A program made the translations under genes and the position numbers. A DNA stretch of 22,103 bases, from assembly GCA_035302145.1 (NCBI GenBank), contig DATGSX010000097.1:1-22103 (forward strand), read 5' to 3'. Positions 7,200 through 14,701 of this stretch are shown here, in pieces. The number at the start of each line of letters is the position of its first letter. The stretch's first letter is position 1. The notes beneath the pieces are model-generated. The model was not told the origin of the DNA. It searched no databases and worked only from the letters and a program-made list of their open reading frames with translations. Source of the stretch: JAJYTI01 sp035302145 (GTDB taxonomy: Bacteria; Bacteroidota; Bacteroidia; Flavobacteriales; Flavobacteriaceae).

Positions 7200-9002
7200 A
7201 TGTGCGGTATCTATATGACGAACATTCCATTTAGTCGGGATGAAATTGAAAATAAACTAAATCATGTTAGATATAGAGGACCGGATAATCTAGGTATCCT
7301 TAAAAAGGAAAATATCACATTGGGTCATGTTAGATTAGCTATTGTTGACTTGGATGAGCGATCTAATCAACCCTATTCTTATGAACACTACTGCATTACA
7401 TTTAATGGGGAAATCTATAACTTTTTAGAAATTAAAAAGGAATTAGAGGCTTTAGGATACACTTTTACTACCACGAGCGATACGGAAGTTTTAATTAAAG
7501 GATATGCAGCATGGGGTGAAAAGGTACTGTCTAGATTAAATGGAATGTTCGCTTTTGCCATTTTAGATAGCAAGAAAAACGAAGTATTTTGTGCAAGAGA
7601 TAGATTGGGGGTGAAACCATTTTATTACTATTGGAAAGATGGGAACTTCGAAATTTGCAGCCAATTACAACCCATGTTAAATGACTCGAGTGAACTTTCT
7701 CAAGAAGCGATTTCCATTTATTTAGATTGTGGATATGTTCCTTCGCCCTTTTCGATTATAAAGGATATATATAAGTTACAAGCAGGTAAGTTCTTAGTTG
7801 TTGATCTTGAAAGCAAGACTAAAAGTATAAAAGAGTATTGGAACCTTCAAAAAGTCGAAACTTTAGATATATCTTATGAAGATGCTAAAGCTGAATTACA
7901 CAATTTACTTATTGATGCGGTAAAAATACGTATGCTAGCCGATGTTCCTTTGGGTACGTTTTTATCTGGAGGTATTGACTCGGCATTGGTGACAGCCATA
8001 GTAGCTAAGTATTCTGATAATAAGATAAACACTTTTACCATCGGTTTTGAAGATCCTGAATATGATGAAAGTAAGATTGCAGAACAATTTGCCGAAATTT
8101 TGGGCACTAATCATACCACCACAACTTGTGCCCCACAGCAAATTCTAGAACTACTTCCAAAGTTATTTGAAGTTTATGACGAACCTTTCGCCGATGATTC
8201 CGCTTTGCCGTCACTACTTTTAAATAAAGTAACAAAGAATTATGTTACCGTAGCCCTGTCTGGAGATGGTGGTGATGAAAGTTTTTTAGGATATAATCAT
8301 TTTGATACGGTTCTAAAATATAAAAGACTAGAACGAATTCCTTATGTTTTAAGGAAGGGTTTATCCATGATGTTGCCGAAAAATAATAAGTATAAAAGCA
8401 TCTTTGATCTTAAATCCCATTACGACTTCATAGAAAGAATTTTTATTAGCGATCAACTATTAAATAAAAATAAATCTAAGAGTTGGATAGATAAATATTA
8501 TAGTGACTATAGAAGTTTAAGTAATAATGCGCTACAACAAGCTGCGGATTTAAATATTAAACTTTGGTTAGACAACGATAGCAATGTGAAGGTAGACCGT
8601 GCAAGTATGGCGTACTCTATGGAGATTAGAAGCCCATTTCTTGACTATAGGATAGTTGAGTATGCTAGGAAGCTGCCAACAGAATATAAATTAAAGGATG
8701 GCAGAAGAAAACGTATTACTAAGGATATTCTAAAAGAATATATAGATGAAAGTGTTTTCGAGCAACCAAAACGCGGCTTTTCCATTCCAGTAGGCGATTG
8801 GTTAAGAAATGAATTAAAACAAGAGTTTCAAGAAGTTGTAAACGATGATTTTCTTCGTTCAATTGACAATTTAGATGTCAAAGCTTGCAAGAGGATCATA
8901 CGTCAACATTTCAATAATACAGCCGATAACTCCGCATTTTTATGGCGACTTTTTGTGCTTGGACATTGGATGAGAAAATTTAAGCATAGAAAGGTGTTCT
9001 AA
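7200..9002 (+). CDS. asnB: Glutamine-hydrolysing asparagine synthase
   Basis: Makes asparagine, or amidates a related carboxylate, from aspartate, glutamine and ATP. An N-terminal class II glutamine amidotransferase domain (about 2-190) begins with the catalytic C2 (MCGIY) and contains RYRGPDN, LGHVRLAIVDL and FNGEIYNF. The synthetase domain (about 225-560) holds the PP-loop SGGIDS at 256-261 and VALSGDGGDESFLGYN. Both halves look intact. At 600 residues it is longer than E. coli AsnB (554) and within the range of homologues found in surface-polysaccharide clusters, some of which amidate sugar acids; no sugar genes lie nearby. It stands alone between two copies of a ferredoxin 3' end plus terminator, and its DNA appears more AT-rich than its neighbours. 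Free asparagine synthesis is the default call. Confidence 0.9.
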   Translation: MCGIYMTNIPFSRDEIENKLNHVRYRGPDNLGILKKENITLGHVRLAIVDLDERSNQPYSYEHYCITFNGEIYNFLEIKKELEALGYTFTTTSDTEVLIKGYAAWGEKVLSRLNGMFAFAILDSKKNEVFCARDRLGVKPFYYYWKDGNFEICSQLQPMLNDSSELSQEAISIYLDCGYVPSPFSIIKDIYKLQAGKFLVVDLESKTKSIKEYWNLQKVETLDISYEDAKAELHNLLIDAVKIRMLADVPLGTFLSGGIDSALVTAIVAKYSDNKINTFTIGFEDPEYDESKIAEQFAEILGTNHTTTTCAPQQILELLPKLFEVYDEPFADDSALPSLLLNKVTKNYVTVALSGDGGDESFLGYNHFDTVLKYKRLERIPYVLRKGLSMMLPKNNKYKSIFDLKSHYDFIERIFISDQLLNKNKSKSWIDKYYSDYRSLSNNALQQAADLNIKLWLDNDSNVKVDRASMAYSMEIRSPFLDYRIVEYARKLPTEYKLKDGRRKRITKDILKEYIDESVFEQPKRGFSIPVGDWLRNELKQEFQEVVNDDFLRSIDNLDVKACKRIIRQHFNNTADNSAFLWRLFVLGHWMRKFKHRKVF

Positions 9003-9035
9003 TAATTATCTGAGTTAGCCAACATATCTTAAAGT

Positions 9036-9062
9036 TGATATAGAAGTAGCTCCAGAGAGTTG
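9036..9062 (+). pseudogene. Remnant of a ferredoxin C-terminus
   Basis: The frame ending at the TGA of 9060-9062 reads VDIEVAPES-stop, closely matching the ferredoxin ending LEIEIAPEE-stop at 6591-6618. Upstream of 9036 the similarity becomes doubtful: a short TTAGCCAAC at 9015 recalls TTAGCTGTCAAC of the ferredoxin but would need a deletion of about 19 bases. No start codon, Fe-S ligands or other ferredoxin sequence remains, so this is a fragment only. Confidence 0.6.
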
Positions 9063-9150
9063 AAAGAGTATTAAAGTACTTTGACCAAAAAAGTATAGTC
9101 ATTGAATAAACAAAGGGCGTTATCGAGTTTCGATAACGCCCTTTGTTTAT
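9039..9150 (+). repeat. Direct repeat copy 2: ferredoxin 3' end plus terminator
   Basis: Second, diverged copy of 6594-6705, starting 37 bases after the asparagine synthase stop. Order and spacing are conserved: coding remnant, stop, spacer with CTTTGAC and TATAGTC, then the terminator. The two copies bracket the asparagine synthase gene and its leader. Confidence 0.75.
9111..9150. terminator. Bidirectional terminator between convergent genes
   Basis: A perfect 15-base stem (CAAAGGGCGTTATCG at 9111-9125 and its complement at 9131-9145) with a 5-base loop, followed by TTTATT on the plus strand and by AT-rich sequence on the other. It lies between convergent asparagine synthase and glutaryl-CoA dehydrogenase genes. 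The stem is the same as in the terminator at 6661 but better paired. Confidence 0.9.
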
Positions 9151-9168
9151 TAAAAATAAAATTAAAAC

Positions 9169-10347
9169 TTATTTAAATGCATTCTCTCCGGTGATATCCA
9201 AACCAGTAATCAGTAAGTGAATATCGTGTGTACCTTCATAGGTAATAACGCTTTCAAGATTCATCGAGTGGCGCATAATGCTATACTCGCCTGTAATTCC
9301 CATTCCGCCTAATACCTGACGTGCTTCTCTAGCGATTCTTATAGCCATATCTACGTTATTTCGCTTTGCCATAGAAATCTGTGCACTAGTTGCTTTTCCA
9401 GCATCACGAAGCACTCCAAGTCTCCATGCCAGCAATTGTGCTTTGGTAATTTCGGTAATCATTTCTGCCAATTTCTTTTGCTGTAATTGGAATGCTGCTA
9501 ATGGTTTTCCGAACTGGGTTCTCTCTTTAGAATATCTTAAAGCAGTGTCGTAGCAATCCATTGCTGCACCAATAGCACCCCAAGCGATTCCATATCTTGC
9601 AGAGTCTAGACAGCTTAATGGAGCTCCTAATCCAGAGCGACCTGGTAGTAGGTTTTCTTTTGGAACTTTTACGTCATCAAAAATAAGCTCTCCAGTTGCA
9701 GAAGCGCGTAAAGACCATTTGTTGAAGGTTTCTGGTGTAGAAAAACCTTCCATACCACGCTCTACGATTAGTCCGTGAATACGTCCCTCTTCGTTTTTAG
9801 CCCATACTACGGCTACATCAGCAAAAGGTGCGTTGCTAATCCACATTTTAGCACCGTTCAGCAAGTAATGGTCTCCCATGTCTTTGTAGTTGGTGGTCAT
9901 GGAAGCTGGATCACTTCCGTGGTCAGGTTCGGTTAGTCCGAAACATCCAATCCACTCGCCCGATGCTAGTTTAGGTAAATACTTCTTGCGCTGCTCTTCG
10001 GTTCCATATTCATGTATAGGGAACATAACTAAAGAGGATTGCACCGATGCGGTACTACGTACTCCGCTATCGCCACGCTCTATTTCTTGCATGATTAATC
10101 CGTAAGAAATCTGATCCAATCCAGCACCACCATATTCTTCTGGTATATAAGGACCGAACGCTCCAATTTCTGCCAATCCACCTATAATTTGCTTAGGGAA
10201 TTCAGCCTTTTGTGCGTATTCTTCTATTATAGGGGATACATCTCGCTTTACCCAAGCACGGGCAGTATCGCGAATAAGTTTATGTTCTTCGGTTAGTAGC
10301 TCGTCCAGGTTGTAATAATCTGGTGCCTCAAATAAATCTGGTCTCAT
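9169..10347 (-). CDS. gcdH: Glutaryl-CoA dehydrogenase
   Basis: A 392-residue FAD-dependent acyl-CoA dehydrogenase. It matches the glutaryl-CoA dehydrogenase branch, which oxidises and decarboxylates glutaryl-CoA to crotonyl-CoA in lysine and tryptophan breakdown. FGLTEPDHGSDP and KMWISNAPFADVAVVWA are the FAD-binding central motifs. The catalytic base is E371 in TYEGTHDIH. The glutaryl-binding arginine and serine of the human enzyme (R94, S98) have counterparts R97 and S101 in GVRSTASVQSS, with the same spacing, which favours this substrate over simple fatty acyl-CoAs. The length is that of a mature enzyme. The gene is alone on the minus strand, convergent with the asparagine synthase gene and divergent from tex; no electron-transfer flavoprotein genes are near. 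No clear promoter was found upstream. Confidence 0.9.
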   Translation of the reverse strand: MRPDLFEAPDYYNLDELLTEEHKLIRDTARAWVKRDVSPIIEEYAQKAEFPKQIIGGLAEIGAFGPYIPEEYGGAGLDQISYGLIMQEIERGDSGVRSTASVQSSLVMFPIHEYGTEEQRKKYLPKLASGEWIGCFGLTEPDHGSDPASMTTNYKDMGDHYLLNGAKMWISNAPFADVAVVWAKNEEGRIHGLIVERGMEGFSTPETFNKWSLRASATGELIFDDVKVPKENLLPGRSGLGAPLSCLDSARYGIAWGAIGAAMDCYDTALRYSKERTQFGKPLAAFQLQQKKLAEMITEITKAQLLAWRLGVLRDAGKATSAQISMAKRNNVDMAIRIAREARQVLGGMGITGEYSIMRHSMNLESVITYEGTHDIHLLITGLDITGENAFK

Positions 10348-10569
10348 GAATTGAATTTAATTTATAATTAAGCCTGTTTCCAAACATGGAGTTTTTAGGC
10401 ATTTTATTGTAGTAATTAATAATTATCGCATTACGGCCAAAAATAACGAAACTTCGTTTATCAATCAATTGAATAGTAGCTTATTTTAAGTAATAAGACC
10501 TTTCGTTAGTAAGATTAATAATTGAAAAGAGACAAGTGCATTGCTTTATGTAGATAAAAAGCAATCTTG

Positions 10570-10577
10570 TATCTTTG
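10570..10577 (+). promoter_or_regulatory. -7 promoter box of tex
   Basis: TATCTTTG fits TAnnTTTG exactly and ends five bases before the ATG at 10583. This argues that translation starts at 10583, since the box would otherwise lie inside the coding region. The message would have almost no leader. No good -33 box is seen. Confidence 0.5.
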
Positions 10578-10582
10578 CCAGT

Positions 10583-12715
10583 ATGACTGCAGATATTTAT
10601 ATACAAGAAAAGACACAGCTGCCTAAAAAAGGGATTCAAGCTGTAGTTCAGCTATTGGCTGATGGAAATACTATACCTTTTATTACTCGATATCGTAAAG
10701 AAGCTACCGGAAGTTTAGATGAGGTGGCAGTACAAAATATAGAGAAACACTATAAAGATTTCGAGGCTTTAGAAAAACGACGCGAGACGGTATTGCAAAC
10801 TATAGAAGAGCAAGGCAAACTCAGCGAAGACCTAAAGAACAAGATTGAAGCGGCTATGGATTTAACTACCTTGGAAGATTTGTATCTGCCATACAGACCA
10901 AAGCGCCGTACAAGAGCAGAGATGGCTAGAGAAAAAGGATTAGAACCATTGGCAAAACAGCTGATGACTACCCAATCCAATCCACTGCAGCTTGCAAGTA
11001 AGTATATAAATAAAGAAGTGTCCTCTGCCGAAGAAGCGATTAAGGGTGCTCAGGACATAATAGCAGAATGGGTATCCGAACGTATGGATTTCCGTAATCA
11101 CTTACGTCGAGTATTACAGCGATCGGCCATTTTAGAGAGCAAGGTAATCGGAACAAAAAAAGAAGAAGAAAAAGCACAGGTTTATCGAGATTACTTCGAG
11201 TGGGATGAACCACTTTCTCGTTGCCCATCTCATAGGTTTCTAGCGATTTATCGTGGAGTAAACGAAGGGTTTTTAAGATGGAAGCTATTAATCGATGATG
11301 AGGCTATTTGTAAGGAGTTCAGCCGTAGATTTATCAAAAACAAAAACTCAGCTGCCAAAGTGTATATAGAAGAGGCTGTAGAGGATTCTTATAAAAGATT
11401 GCTATTCCCTTCTTTAAGTAACGAGGCTATTCAGCAAGCAAAAGAAAAAGCCGATACTGATGCTATCAAAGTGTTTGCAGCAAACCTTAAGCAATTGCTT
11501 TTAGGATCACCTTTAGGAGAAAAACGAATTCTGGCAATCGATCCTGGATTCCGTAGTGGATGTAAAATAGTTTGTTTGGATGCACAAGGGAAACTCTTGC
11601 ATAACGAAACTATTTATCCGCATCCACCTCAGAGAAAGGATAGGGAAGCCATTAAGAAAATAAACACCTTAACCCAGATGTATAAAACCGAAGCCATCGC
11701 TATCGGAAATGGAACGGCTTCGCGAGAAACAGAGCAACTTGTACGTCGTATTCGTTTTAATCAACCAGTGGAGGTTTATGTAGTAAACGAAGCGGGTGCT
11801 TCTGTGTATTCTGCTTCTTCAATTGCTAGGAAAGAATTCCCTGATTACGATGCTACCGTGCGCGGTGCAGTATCTATAGGGAGACGATTAGCCGATCCAT
11901 TAGCAGAATTGGTAAAGATAGATCCGAAATCTATTGGGGTAGGGCAGTACCAACACGATGTGAACCAAACGCAACTACAAGAGAGTTTAGATCAAGTAGT
12001 GTCCAATTCTGTAAATGCTATTGGCGTAAATCTAAATACTGCTAGCCCTTGGTTGCTGCAATATATATCTGGTATTGGAATGGGCCTTGCAACGAATATT
12101 GTAAAGTACCGAGAAGAGAATGGTCCTTTTAAAAGTCGTAAAGAGTTATTAGATGTTCCTCGGCTAGGTCAGAAAGCTTTTGAGCAAAGTGCTGGATTCT
12201 TGCGTATTCGTCAAGCCGATAATCCCTTGGATAATTCAAGCGTACATCCAGAACGATACGAATTAGTACAGCGTATGGCAAAAGATATGGGTGTTTCGGT
12301 GAAAGACTTAGTAGGGAATAGCAGCTTAGTAAAGAAAATTCCGTTGGAAAAATATAGCGGTGATGAAATAGGAATGCCTACTTTAAAAGATATTCAAAAA
12401 GAGTTAGAAAAGCCAGGTGTGGATATACGTGCAAAAGCAAAGATGTTTACTTTCCATCAAGACATTAAGAGCATAGAAGATGTAGAGGAAGGACAACTAT
12501 TACCCGGAATTATCAATAACATTACCAATTTTGGCTGCTTTGTGGACATAGGAATTAAAGAAAGCGGTTTAATCCATATATCTAATATTGCAGATGAATT
12601 TGTAAGCGATATTCACGAACACGTTTCTTTAAATCAACAGATTATAGTGGAGGTCTTAAGTGTGGATATCGATAGAAAACGAATTCAGTTAAAGCTTCAC
12701 AAAAAGCTATCTTAA
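10583..12715 (+). CDS. tex: Tex-family S1 RNA-binding transcription accessory protein
   Basis: A conserved nucleic-acid-binding protein that associates with the transcription machinery; its exact task is unsettled. Domains in order, numbered from the ATG at 10583: N-terminal helical Tex region (about 1-300), YqgF/RNase H-like fold (from about 315, LAIDPGFRSGCK), helix-hairpin-helix repeats (about 480-550, LLQYISGIGMGLATNIVKYR and LLDVPRLGQKAFEQSAGFLRI), and a C-terminal S1 domain (about 635-705, GIINNITNFGCFVDIG). From this ATG it has 710 residues, normal for the family. The open frame extends upstream to a TTG at 10541, but the extra residues (LYVDKKQSCIFAS) do not resemble Tex and overlap a good -7 box, so I reject that start. 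The gene runs convergent to trmN6. Confidence 0.93.
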   Translation: MTADIYIQEKTQLPKKGIQAVVQLLADGNTIPFITRYRKEATGSLDEVAVQNIEKHYKDFEALEKRRETVLQTIEEQGKLSEDLKNKIEAAMDLTTLEDLYLPYRPKRRTRAEMAREKGLEPLAKQLMTTQSNPLQLASKYINKEVSSAEEAIKGAQDIIAEWVSERMDFRNHLRRVLQRSAILESKVIGTKKEEEKAQVYRDYFEWDEPLSRCPSHRFLAIYRGVNEGFLRWKLLIDDEAICKEFSRRFIKNKNSAAKVYIEEAVEDSYKRLLFPSLSNEAIQQAKEKADTDAIKVFAANLKQLLLGSPLGEKRILAIDPGFRSGCKIVCLDAQGKLLHNETIYPHPPQRKDREAIKKINTLTQMYKTEAIAIGNGTASRETEQLVRRIRFNQPVEVYVVNEAGASVYSASSIARKEFPDYDATVRGAVSIGRRLADPLAELVKIDPKSIGVGQYQHDVNQTQLQESLDQVVSNSVNAIGVNLNTASPWLLQYISGIGMGLATNIVKYREENGPFKSRKELLDVPRLGQKAFEQSAGFLRIRQADNPLDNSSVHPERYELVQRMAKDMGVSVKDLVGNSSLVKKIPLEKYSGDEIGMPTLKDIQKELEKPGVDIRAKAKMFTFHQDIKSIEDVEEGQLLPGIINNITNFGCFVDIGIKESGLIHISNIADEFVSDIHEHVSLNQQIIVEVLSVDIDRKRIQLKLHKKLS

Positions 12716-12750
12716 GAAGTAACTGTGAGGGGGGATTTTTTGGTTTAAAT

Positions 12751-12780
12751 GACTTCTATAGGTTTAGGTAGAAGTCTTTT
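12751..12780. terminator. Probable terminator between tex and trmN6
   Basis: GACTTCTA at 12751-12758 pairs with TAGAAGTC at 12769-12776 around a 10-base loop, followed by TTTT on the plus strand. The hairpin overlaps the last codons of the convergent trmN6 gene. It would end tex transcripts; use in the other direction is less sure because the T-run there is weak. Confidence 0.5.
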
Positions 12781-13481
12781 ACCAACTCTTGATACTCTTT
12801 AGTATACTTATGCCGATCTGTTTCTAAGATCATGTCTTCGAATGACGTTTCTACTTCATGTTGACAAAACTGTATAAACACACGTTTATATGGAGTGCTT
12901 TTAGTGCCACGTAGATTTAAAATGTGCTTCGGATTAAAATCATGCACACTTGCTATATGAAGTGCTTCTTCTTTTTGCCCAAAGGGTAAAACTATAGCTA
13001 GTTCGCCAGTGCCTGGAGTGCAAAGTTTTTCAGCTGCAGCAAAGACATGGGGTAGAGGCATAAAACTTGCGCTTCTAGCAAGGGTTCTTGGTGTAACTTC
13101 TTGACTGTCAAAGTCTTTGTGGAATGGCGGGTTACAAACTATCAAATCATAGGTTTCATCCATTTCTTGTGCAAATTCGATCAACGAGGCATGGTAGCAA
13201 AAAAGATGATCGCTCCATGGAGAGTTTTCGAAGTTTAGGCTACACTCTATATGTGCAGCATTTTCTATTTCTAATGCTTCTATATCGAAGTGAGCCGAAA
13301 TCTCTGCTAAACGTTGTGCAAGAATAAGGGATATAACCCCTGTTCCAGCACCGATATCCAAAACAGTATTTATGTTTTTGTTTAGTTTACACCAAGCGCC
13401 AAGTAGAACCGCATCGGTTCCAATTTTCATTGCACTTTGAGATTGCTGTACCTCGAATTGTTTAAATCGGAAGTTTTCCAT
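12756..13481 (-). CDS. TrmN6/YfiC-type tRNA1(Val) adenine-N6 methyltransferase
   Basis: A 241-residue SAM-dependent N6-adenine methyltransferase. The SAM loop is VLDIGAGTGVISL (about residues 40-52), and the catalytic motif NPPF lies at 117-120 in DLIVCNPPFH. The N-terminus FRFKQFEVQQSQSAMKIGTDAVLLGAW is typical of YfiC/TrmN6, which in E. coli methylates A37 of tRNA-Val1. Related methyltransferases share the motif, so the exact RNA target is inferred. The gene begins eight bases after the rimM stop and closes the rpsP operon. In many bacteria rimM is followed by trmD and rplS instead; neither is present here. Confidence 0.85.
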   Translation of the reverse strand: MENFRFKQFEVQQSQSAMKIGTDAVLLGAWCKLNKNINTVLDIGAGTGVISLILAQRLAEISAHFDIEALEIENAAHIECSLNFENSPWSDHLFCYHASLIEFAQEMDETYDLIVCNPPFHKDFDSQEVTPRTLARSASFMPLPHVFAAAEKLCTPGTGELAIVLPFGQKEEALHIASVHDFNPKHILNLRGTKSTPYKRVFIQFCQHEVETSFEDMILETDRHKYTKEYQELVKDFYLNL

Positions 13482-13489
13482 CGAAATAG

Positions 13490-14014
13490 CTATAAGTATA
13501 AGTCTACTAAGCCATCAGGGGTGGTAAGATGCATGGTTTTATTTTCACGATCCACTTTGTCTATAAAAGCATCGGTTATAGGAACCAATATCTCTTTTTC
13601 TTGGTGTTCAATAATAAATAAAGGTTGAGGTGTATTGTCATTGATTCTAATAATAACACCTATATTTCCATGGTTACTATCTACTACTTTAAAGCCGATT
13701 ACTTCGTGAAAGTAAAACTTATTGCCAGTAAGCTCTGGGAGTAAAGTTAGTGGAAGATATAACTCTTTATTTATTAGATCGTCGGCTTCTTCTTCAGAAT
13801 CTATGTCCTCGAATTTGATTCGTAGTAAATCTGTTTTCTGTAGGTTGGAATCCTCAATAAAAAATGGAATCAGGTTTTTGTCTATTTCAACAAAAACCGA
13901 TTCCATTTCAATAAATTCTTCCGGATTATCTGTATCAAGTTTCACAAGAATTTCTCCGTTGAAACTATGTTTACCAATTATTTTTCCTAAGAAAAAACAA
14001 TCTTTTTTACGCAT
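13490..14014 (-). CDS. rimM: Ribosome maturation factor RimM
   Basis: Assists maturation of the 30S subunit head by binding ribosomal protein S19 and pre-16S rRNA. The 174-residue length is normal. The N-terminal RimM domain (about 6-90) opens with CFFLGKIIGKHSFNGEILVKLD, close to the usual GKI.G.HGL.GE.KV pattern. The C-terminal PRC-barrel domain follows, with KFYFHEVIGFKVVD and EILVPITDAFIDKVDRENKTMHL near the end. It starts 22 bases after the rpsP stop, the classic rpsP-rimM pairing, and the methyltransferase gene follows at once, so the three are surely one message. Confidence 0.95.
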   Translation of the reverse strand: MRKKDCFFLGKIIGKHSFNGEILVKLDTDNPEEFIEMESVFVEIDKNLIPFFIEDSNLQKTDLLRIKFEDIDSEEEADDLINKELYLPLTLLPELTGNKFYFHEVIGFKVVDSNHGNIGVIIRINDNTPQPLFIIEHQEKEILVPITDAFIDKVDRENKTMHLTTPDGLVDLYL

Positions 14015-14036
14015 GTGTTTGCGAATGATTTTCCGG

Positions 14037-14576
14037 TTACTCTTCTTCTTTAGCTGCTTCTGCCTCTGCTTTTGCAGCCTCAGCTTCTGCCTTAGCAGCA
14101 GCTTCTGCTTCTTCTGCAGCTTTTTGCTCAGCTTCTAGTTCGGCTTGCTTTTCATCAGCAATTCTCTTTTCTTCAGCTAGAGCTTTTGCTTTTGCCTCTT
14201 CTTGTGCTTTAGTAAGGTTTTCTGATTTTGCAGCAATCTTAGCTTCTTTCTCTTCTAACCAAGCATTGAATTTCTCTTCTGCTTGCTCTTCCGTAAGAGC
14301 TCCTTTGCGTACACCACCAGCAAGGTGATTCTTAAGCAATGCACCTTTGTAAGATAGGATTCTACGAACCGTATCCGACGGCTGTGCACCATTTTGCAGC
14401 CACTTTACAGCTTGGTCTACATCCAACTCTATACGAGCTGGGTTTTCAATTGGACTGTAAATACCGATTTTCTCTAAGTATCTACCATCTCGCTTATCAC
14501 GACCATCTGCCGCAACAATCCAGTAAAAAGGTTTACCCTTTCTACCGTGTCTTTGTAATCTTAATTTTACAGACAT
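14037..14576 (-). CDS. rpsP: 30S ribosomal protein S16 with long C-terminal tail
   Basis: Structural protein of the small ribosomal subunit. The core (about 1-82) is clear: MSVKLRLQRHGRKGKPFYWI, ADGRDKRDGRYLEKIGIYSP, and WLQNGAQPSDTVRRIL. E. coli S16 has 82 residues; this one has 179. The extra part first carries a conserved-looking stretch (ALLKNHLAGGVRKGALTEEQAEEKF), then a low-complexity helix rich in Ala, Glu and Lys with near-repeats of AEAEAAK, ending in EEE. Extended S16 proteins occur in Bacteroidota as far as I know; the tail's purpose is not established. It is the first gene of the rpsP-rimM-methyltransferase operon and is preceded by a short leader containing a hairpin. Confidence 0.95.
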   Translation of the reverse strand: MSVKLRLQRHGRKGKPFYWIVAADGRDKRDGRYLEKIGIYSPIENPARIELDVDQAVKWLQNGAQPSDTVRRILSYKGALLKNHLAGGVRKGALTEEQAEEKFNAWLEEKEAKIAAKSENLTKAQEEAKAKALAEEKRIADEKQAELEAEQKAAEEAEAAAKAEAEAAKAEAEAAKEEE

Positions 14577-14593
14577 AAAAATAATTAATTTTT

Positions 14594-14608
14594 GAGGTAC
14601 CCGACCTC
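14594..14608 (-). promoter_or_regulatory. Hairpin in the rpsP 5' leader
   Basis: On the minus strand GAGGT-CGGGT-ACCTC forms a 5-base stem with a 5-base loop, GC-rich in otherwise very AT-rich sequence, followed by AAAAATTAATT and the rpsP start 17 bases later. It lies between the -7 box and the gene. Position and composition suit a ribosomal-protein leader that could bind S16, but one short stem is weak evidence. Confidence 0.4.
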
Positions 14609-14625
14609 GGTTATAATTTAATAGG

Positions 14626-14633
14626 CAAAGATA
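14626..14633 (-). promoter_or_regulatory. -7 promoter box of the rpsP operon
   Basis: Read on the minus strand the box is TATCTTTG, an exact TAnnTTTG match, giving an rpsP leader of about 45 bases. It stands back to back with the lipoprotein promoter box at 14668. Confidence 0.55.
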
Positions 14634-14667
14634 ATCCTTATTTTTATATTATTCTCATCTAATATAT

Positions 14668-14675
14668 TATATTTG
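14668..14675 (+). promoter_or_regulatory. -7 promoter box of the lipoprotein gene
   Basis: TATATTTG, an exact match to TAnnTTTG, 26 bases before the ATG at 14702. A clear TTTG box at the ideal spacing is missing; the upstream stretch is T-rich. Confidence 0.5.
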
Positions 14676-14701
14676 GTTTTGATTAACATCAAATTTATAT
14701 T

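Noticed and set aside
6661..9150. Insertion sequence or composite transposon around the asparagine synthase gene
   Set aside because: The flanking copies are direct repeats of a gene end and terminator, without terminal inverted repeats, transposase or short target duplications.
14040..14120. Tandem repeat or CRISPR-like array in the rpsP 3' end
   Set aside because: The pattern comes from Ala/Glu/Lys codons of the low-complexity tail; there are no regular spacers.
14037..14138. A plus-strand frame of 138 codons (13722-14138) rich in Ser, Cys and Phe
   Set aside because: It is the antisense of rimM and the Ala/Glu-rich S16 tail; its composition simply mirrors that coding sequence.
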